Below are positions 5,572 through 7,980 of a DNA stretch of 7,980 bases, piece by piece. Numbering within the stretch: the stretch's first letter is position 1; the number at the start of each line of letters is the position of its first letter. The DNA is taken from assembly GCA_029267975.1 (NCBI GenBank), contig JAJUHH010000122.1, positions 1 to 7,980 of the forward strand, given 5' to 3'. The position numbers were made by a program, and so were the translations under genes. The notes beneath the pieces were generated by a model, which saw only the letters and a program-made list of their open reading frames with translations, was not told where the DNA came from and searched no databases. The DNA is from Clostridiales bacterium. Lineage in GTDB: Bacteria > Bacillota > Clostridia > Lachnospirales > Lachnospiraceae.

Positions 5572-6769
5572 TACTGTCTATCTCCTCTCTTTTATGTGTG
5601 TTAACATATTCCTCAAGTTTCATAACCGCCTGCCCAAGCCCGTTGTGTTCTATCATCTCATGAGAGATTTGCATACAATTTTCCTTAAACATCTTCTCTT
5701 TTATCAGTGTTTCCGTTTTGGATATCAGTCTTTCCGGAGATAATTCCGTAATGCTTTCTACTATTCCCAGCTGCATTGCAAGAAGACGCTTTGCCACCAT
5801 ATGCTGGTCATTGACCTGAGGTAATGCAAGCATAGGTACGCCAAAGTATAGAGCTTCATTTACACTGTTAAAGCCCGCATGAGTGATAAATACATCAGCC
5901 CGTTTTAAGATCTCAAGCTGCGGGAGAAAACTTTTCACCAGGAAATTATCTGGAATGTCACCCAATTGTGAAACTTCGCACTTCTGTCCAATGGACATGC
6001 ACACATAATAATTGCTATTACCAAATGCTAAGATGCAGGTCTTATAAAAATCAATAAAATTAGTATTTAGACTTCCCAGCGAAATATAGATAAGCTTTCT
6101 ATCTCCTATCTTAGAAAAATCCAAATCATGTGCTTCCTGCAGTCGGTCAATGGACGGCCCCACAAATAAATAGTCCGGCTCCTGTACCCCCTCATCTTTG
6201 TTAAAATCACGGGTGGTGTATACAATATTTAAACCTCCTTTGCTTGTAAAAACCTGTTCTAAGGAAGGCTCCTCAATCTGATAGCTTTCACAAATTCTTC
6301 TTAATATCTGATAACAATGATCTAATTGCGGATGCGATCCTGCCATAAACATCTGCTTTGGTACCGGTGCTTTACTCATTGCAAATGAGGAGTGTGAACA
6401 CACCACAGGAATATTGGTAATCTGTGTTAAAAAGCAAGCTGCTCCGAATAAAGAATCACAAATAATTATATCATACATATTTTCTTTCACAATATCCAAT
6501 AGCTCCGGCAGCACTGCTTCATCATACATAAGAATATACTCCATCAGCATGTAAAAGGGATGTCTGTCTGTCGGCCGATATTCTTTTAGAAAGAGATTTA
6601 ACTTATTACGAAAGCTAATCCATCTTGCCCCTGCCTTTGTTACCTGTTCTGAAAATGCTTCTGAGCAAAAATAGCTGACCTGATGTCCACTCTCTGCAAG
6701 TCTCTTTACTAAACCAAGCGTCGGATTAATATGCCCATGCAAATTTGAATTTATAAACAAGATCTTCAT
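5558..6769 (-). CDS. GT1/MGT-family UDP-glycosyltransferase (macrolide glycosyltransferase-like)
   Basis: These cytosolic GT-B enzymes move a sugar from a UDP-sugar onto a hydroxyl of a small lipophilic acceptor such as a macrolide, flavonoid or polyketide. The 403-residue length is normal. The N-terminal domain opens MKILFINSNLHGHINPTLGL, with the catalytic His in HGHINP (11-16) and an Asp partner probably at D105 (IICDS). The C-terminal donor-binding domain contains ADVFITHAGFNSVNEALYFG (291-310) and PQVNDQ (317-322), the UDPGT signature. The ATG at 6769 follows GGAGGGG by 8 nt; an upstream in-frame ATG at 6814 lies inside the promoter/operator and is rejected. It is first in an operon with padR and the QueG-like gene. 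By analogy it could inactivate a macrolide-like toxin or decorate a secreted product; the acceptor cannot be predicted. Confidence 0.88.
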   Translation of the reverse strand: MKILFINSNLHGHINPTLGLVKRLAESGHQVSYFCSEAFSEQVTKAGARWISFRNKLNLFLKEYRPTDRHPFYMLMEYILMYDEAVLPELLDIVKENMYDIIICDSLFGAACFLTQITNIPVVCSHSSFAMSKAPVPKQMFMAGSHPQLDHCYQILRRICESYQIEEPSLEQVFTSKGGLNIVYTTRDFNKDEGVQEPDYLFVGPSIDRLQEAHDLDFSKIGDRKLIYISLGSLNTNFIDFYKTCILAFGNSNYYVCMSIGQKCEVSQLGDIPDNFLVKSFLPQLEILKRADVFITHAGFNSVNEALYFGVPMLALPQVNDQHMVAKRLLAMQLGIVESITELSPERLISKTETLIKEKMFKENCMQISHEMIEHNGLGQAVMKLEEYVNTHKREEIDSSVKK

Positions 6770-6788
6770 CAATGTTACCCCTCCAATG

Positions 6789-6831
6789 TATATCACTCTG
6801 ATATATACATACAATATATCAGAGTGATATA
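6789..6831. promoter_or_regulatory. Nested palindromes, likely PadR operator
   Basis: Two 18-bp perfect inverted arms (6789-6806 and 6814-6831) are separated by 7 bp. Each arm is itself palindromic: TATATCA-CTC-TGATATA on the left and ATATATCA-GAG-TGATATAT on the right. This gives two dimer sites about 25 bp apart, covering the spacer, the -10 box and the start of the first gene of the operon. PadR sites are typically AT-rich palindromes of this kind, so autoregulation is the simplest reading. Confidence 0.75.
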
Positions 6832-6839
6832 TTTGTCAA
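6811..6839 (-). promoter_or_regulatory. Promoter of the glycosyltransferase-padR-queG-like operon
   Basis: On the minus strand, a consensus -35 TTGACA (6834-6839), a 17-bp spacer and -10 TATTGT (6811-6816). An alternative TATATT sits at 15 bp. The right-hand palindrome occupies the spacer, so repressor and polymerase would compete. Confidence 0.72.
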
Positions 6840-6911
6840 GGTAAATAATAACGTTTCTTAAATTTCATTTATCGTTTATGTCATTAATTCCTAAAATAGT
6901 AATTAATGGTC

Positions 6912-7020
6912 TTAACTGATCCATGCAACATTTTCGCAATGCTCCAGGGTGGTGGTCTTACCTTGCTTAATATACTGGTCCATCTGTTTTACCACATCAG
7001 ATTTTATTATTAGGAACGCA
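6912..7020 (-). pseudogene. Remnant resembling the start of an HD-domain phosphohydrolase
   Basis: In a minus-strand frame ending at TAA (6912-6914), about 35 residues read SDVVKQMDQYIKQGKTTTLE followed by HCENVAWIS. In clostridial HD-domain phosphohydrolases a very similar stretch (a MxxYIQHG-TTT-EHC-NVA pattern, with the His being the first metal ligand) opens the catalytic domain. Here the frame stops right after it and no HD doublet follows downstream. There is no ribosome site or clear start codon. Nothing else coding is seen between 6840 and 7160. The resemblance is from memory of the family and is short, so chance cannot be excluded. Confidence 0.35.
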
Positions 7021-7025
7021 TGTCT

Positions 7026-7034
7026 ATTATAGCA
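7026..7034 (-). promoter_or_regulatory. Extended -10 promoter-like element
   Basis: Minus-strand TGCTATAAT is a perfect extended -10 box, just upstream of the HD-like remnant and just downstream of a terminator. No convincing -35 is seen. It may be the surviving promoter of the decayed gene. Confidence 0.35.
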
Positions 7035-7060
7035 TGTAAAGTAGTTTTTTCCATATCTAT

Positions 7061-7100
7061 GCATAAAAAGCAAGGGCATTCCATCATCGGAATGCCCCTT
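7061..7100 (-). terminator. Intrinsic terminator of the GNAT acetyltransferase gene
   Basis: A perfect 9-bp GC-rich stem GGGCATTCC (7074-7082) pairs with GGAATGCCC (7089-7097) around a 6-nt loop. On the minus strand it is followed by TTGCTTTTTATG. It lies about 60 bp after the acetyltransferase stop. On the plus strand CCTTTTCTC follows, so it could work both ways, though no plus gene needs it. Confidence 0.82.
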
Positions 7101-7160
7101 TTCTCTAAATAAATACAATCTATAAAATTCACTTTATCATGCCAATATCCTTGAGATAAC

Positions 7161-7724
7161 TTATTTCTTACTGGCATAATACTCCTCTCGCAGCAAGCTG
7201 TACATGCATGCGTCCACAATTCCCTGATTGCTGTAATCAGCCTGTCGAAGGGTTCCCTCATATTTGAGGCCACATTTCTTCATAACATTGCCAGAGTGAG
7301 GATTATTGGGATCATGCTGAGATTCGATACGATTAACTCCCACCTCTTCAAAGAGGAAGGGGATTATGGTGCGAAATGCTTCGCTGGTAATTCCCTGATG
7401 CCACCATTTACTGCCGATACAGTAACCGATATGTACAATATCCAGTTTTTCATTCATATCTACAACAGAAATCGTTCCAATGGGTTCTCCAATACTTTTG
7501 AGTTCGATTGCCCATTGATAAGTCGCAAGATTTTCATAATCCATTATCCATCCACTCATAACTCGTTCTGTAACAGATATATCCTTGTGCGTCGGCCAAC
7601 GGAGATATTGAGTAACAGCTGGATCTGATGTCCAGTTCCGATACGCTGCGCAGATATCATCTTTGGTAAACCTACGCAGAATCAGTCTTTCTGTTTCAAT
7701 TGTCTTGGTCCCTTTATGGTTCAT
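7161..7724 (-). CDS. GNAT-family N-acetyltransferase, RimJ/RimL-like
   Basis: The 187-residue enzyme transfers acetyl from acetyl-CoA to an amine, on protein N-termini, antibiotics or small metabolites. The fold elements are visible in order: strand 1 IETERLILRRFTKDD (9-23), the core strand GEPIGTISVVD (79-89), the helix after HIGYCIGSKWWHQGITSEAF (98-117) with the acetyl-CoA pyrophosphate loop WWHQGIT, and the C-terminal NPHSGNVMKKCGLKYEGTLR (141-160), typical of the Acetyltransf_3 group. Start ATG at 7724 has GGGAGGAG close upstream (CAAT spacer); an in-frame ATG at 7760 sits at the predicted transcription start and is rejected. It is a single-gene unit with its own promoter and terminator. 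Substrate is unknown. Confidence 0.9.
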   Translation of the reverse strand: MNHKGTKTIETERLILRRFTKDDICAAYRNWTSDPAVTQYLRWPTHKDISVTERVMSGWIMDYENLATYQWAIELKSIGEPIGTISVVDMNEKLDIVHIGYCIGSKWWHQGITSEAFRTIIPFLFEEVGVNRIESQHDPNNPHSGNVMKKCGLKYEGTLRQADYSNQGIVDACMYSLLREEYYASKK

Positions 7725-7760
7725 ATTGCTCCTCCCTATTACAGTGCTTTTTAGTTCCAC

Positions 7761-7788
7761 TTTATATTAGTAATAAGGAAGCTGTCAA
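7761..7788 (-). promoter_or_regulatory. Putative promoter of the GNAT gene, overlapping a hairpin
   Basis: On the minus strand, consensus -35 TTGACA (7783-7788), a 16-bp spacer and -10 TATAAA (7761-7766), placing the start about 30 nt before the ATG. The -35 box and much of the spacer are one arm of the hairpin at 7771-7814. Confidence 0.6.
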
Positions 7789-7814
7789 CATGAAAATTGA
7801 CAGCTTCCTTATTA
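7771..7814 (-). terminator. Long perfect hairpin, probable terminator of the gene at the right edge
   Basis: Perfect 18-bp arms (7771-7788 and 7797-7814) with an 8-nt loop contain the core GGAAGCTGTCAA. The structure lies about 65 bp after the stop codon of the partial gene at 7879-7980. The following minus-strand bases (CTAATATAAAG) are AT-rich but give only a weak U-tract; the 3' arm itself ends in CTTATTA. It could also act as a regulator site for the overlapping GNAT promoter. Confidence 0.6.
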
Positions 7815-7878
7815 TGTGTTCCCAATATATTTCATGTTTTACCCAGGCTTAATCCGTAATTATATTACCTTAGTATAT

Positions 7879-7980
7879 TTAAGGAATATTAATATTATAA
7901 TTTTCATAATTCTCATAATTCTCATAATTTTCATATTCCTCATAGTCCTCATAGTCATACCCGTAATAGTCTCTGATATA
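7879..7980 (-). CDS. 3' end of a gene with a Tyr/Glu/Asn-rich repetitive tail (partial)
   Basis: From the window edge a minus-strand frame runs 33 codons to TAA at 7879-7881. It starts YIRDYYGYDYEDYEEY and continues with four tandem ENY-type triplets (9-bp DNA units close to TATGAGAAT) before ending NINIP. The acidic, tyrosine-rich, low-complexity tail resembles C-termini of some clostridial envelope or spore-coat proteins, but the body of the protein is outside the window and I do not identify it. The hairpin 65 bp downstream fits as its terminator, which supports a real gene end. Confidence 0.6.
   Translation of the reverse strand, partial: YIRDYYGYDYEDYEEYENYENYENYENYNINIP

Noticed and set aside
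7010..7273. 87-codon minus-strand frame overlapping the GNAT gene end
   Set aside because: Lies in another frame of the GNAT gene and runs across its terminator; no family resemblance.

Overview
The window looks like chromosome from a low-GC, anaerobic Gram-positive bacterium of the Clostridia (Bacillota, possibly Lachnospiraceae or a related family). This is an inference from AT-rich intergenic DNA, strong AGGAGG-type ribosome sites, TTGACA/TATAAT-type promoters, and the mix of TetR, PadR, EamA, GNAT and Fe-S proteins. I see no rRNA, tRNA, CRISPR array, insertion sequence or phage gene. All genes except the TetR regulator lie on the minus strand.

Region 1 (positions 1-2048, minus strand) is the most notable part. 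It is a compact operon in the order arsR - hgcA - hgcB - acr3, with acr3 running off the left edge. The second and third genes carry the hallmarks of the mercury-methylation pair HgcA/HgcB. HgcA has the cap-helix motif NVWCAAGK, a corrinoid-binding domain and about five membrane helices. HgcB has two CX2CX2CX3C ferredoxin motifs, one isolated Cys and a C-terminal Cys-Cys. They sit between an ArsR repressor with an arsenite-type Cys motif and an Acr3 arsenite exporter. A textbook promoter (TTGACA-17-TAAAAT) with a perfect palindrome filling its spacer precedes arsR. The layout predicts that a corrinoid methyltransferase-like system is switched on by arsenite or another thiophilic metal(loid).

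Region 2 (2130-3852) is a divergent pair: an EamA/DMT-type ten-helix transporter (minus) and a TetR regulator (plus). They share a 138-bp intergenic region with back-to-back promoters, an inverted repeat and a 17-bp direct repeat, which is the usual layout of a locally regulated efflux gene.

Region 3 (4000-6839, minus strand) is a second operon: a GT1/MGT-type glycosyltransferase, a PadR regulator overlapping it by 14 bp, and a QueG-like (epoxyqueuosine reductase family) Fe-S protein. Its TTGACA promoter overlaps a striking tandem palindrome, the likely PadR operator. A natural-product or drug-inactivating glycosyltransferase under PadR control is the best reading.

Region 4 (6840-7980) holds a short remnant resembling an HD-domain phosphohydrolase, a strong terminator, a RimJ/RimL-like GNAT acetyltransferase, and an 18-bp-arm hairpin that appears to serve both as terminator of the next gene and as part of the GNAT promoter. 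At the right edge is the 3' end of a gene encoding a Tyr/Glu/Asn-rich repetitive tail.
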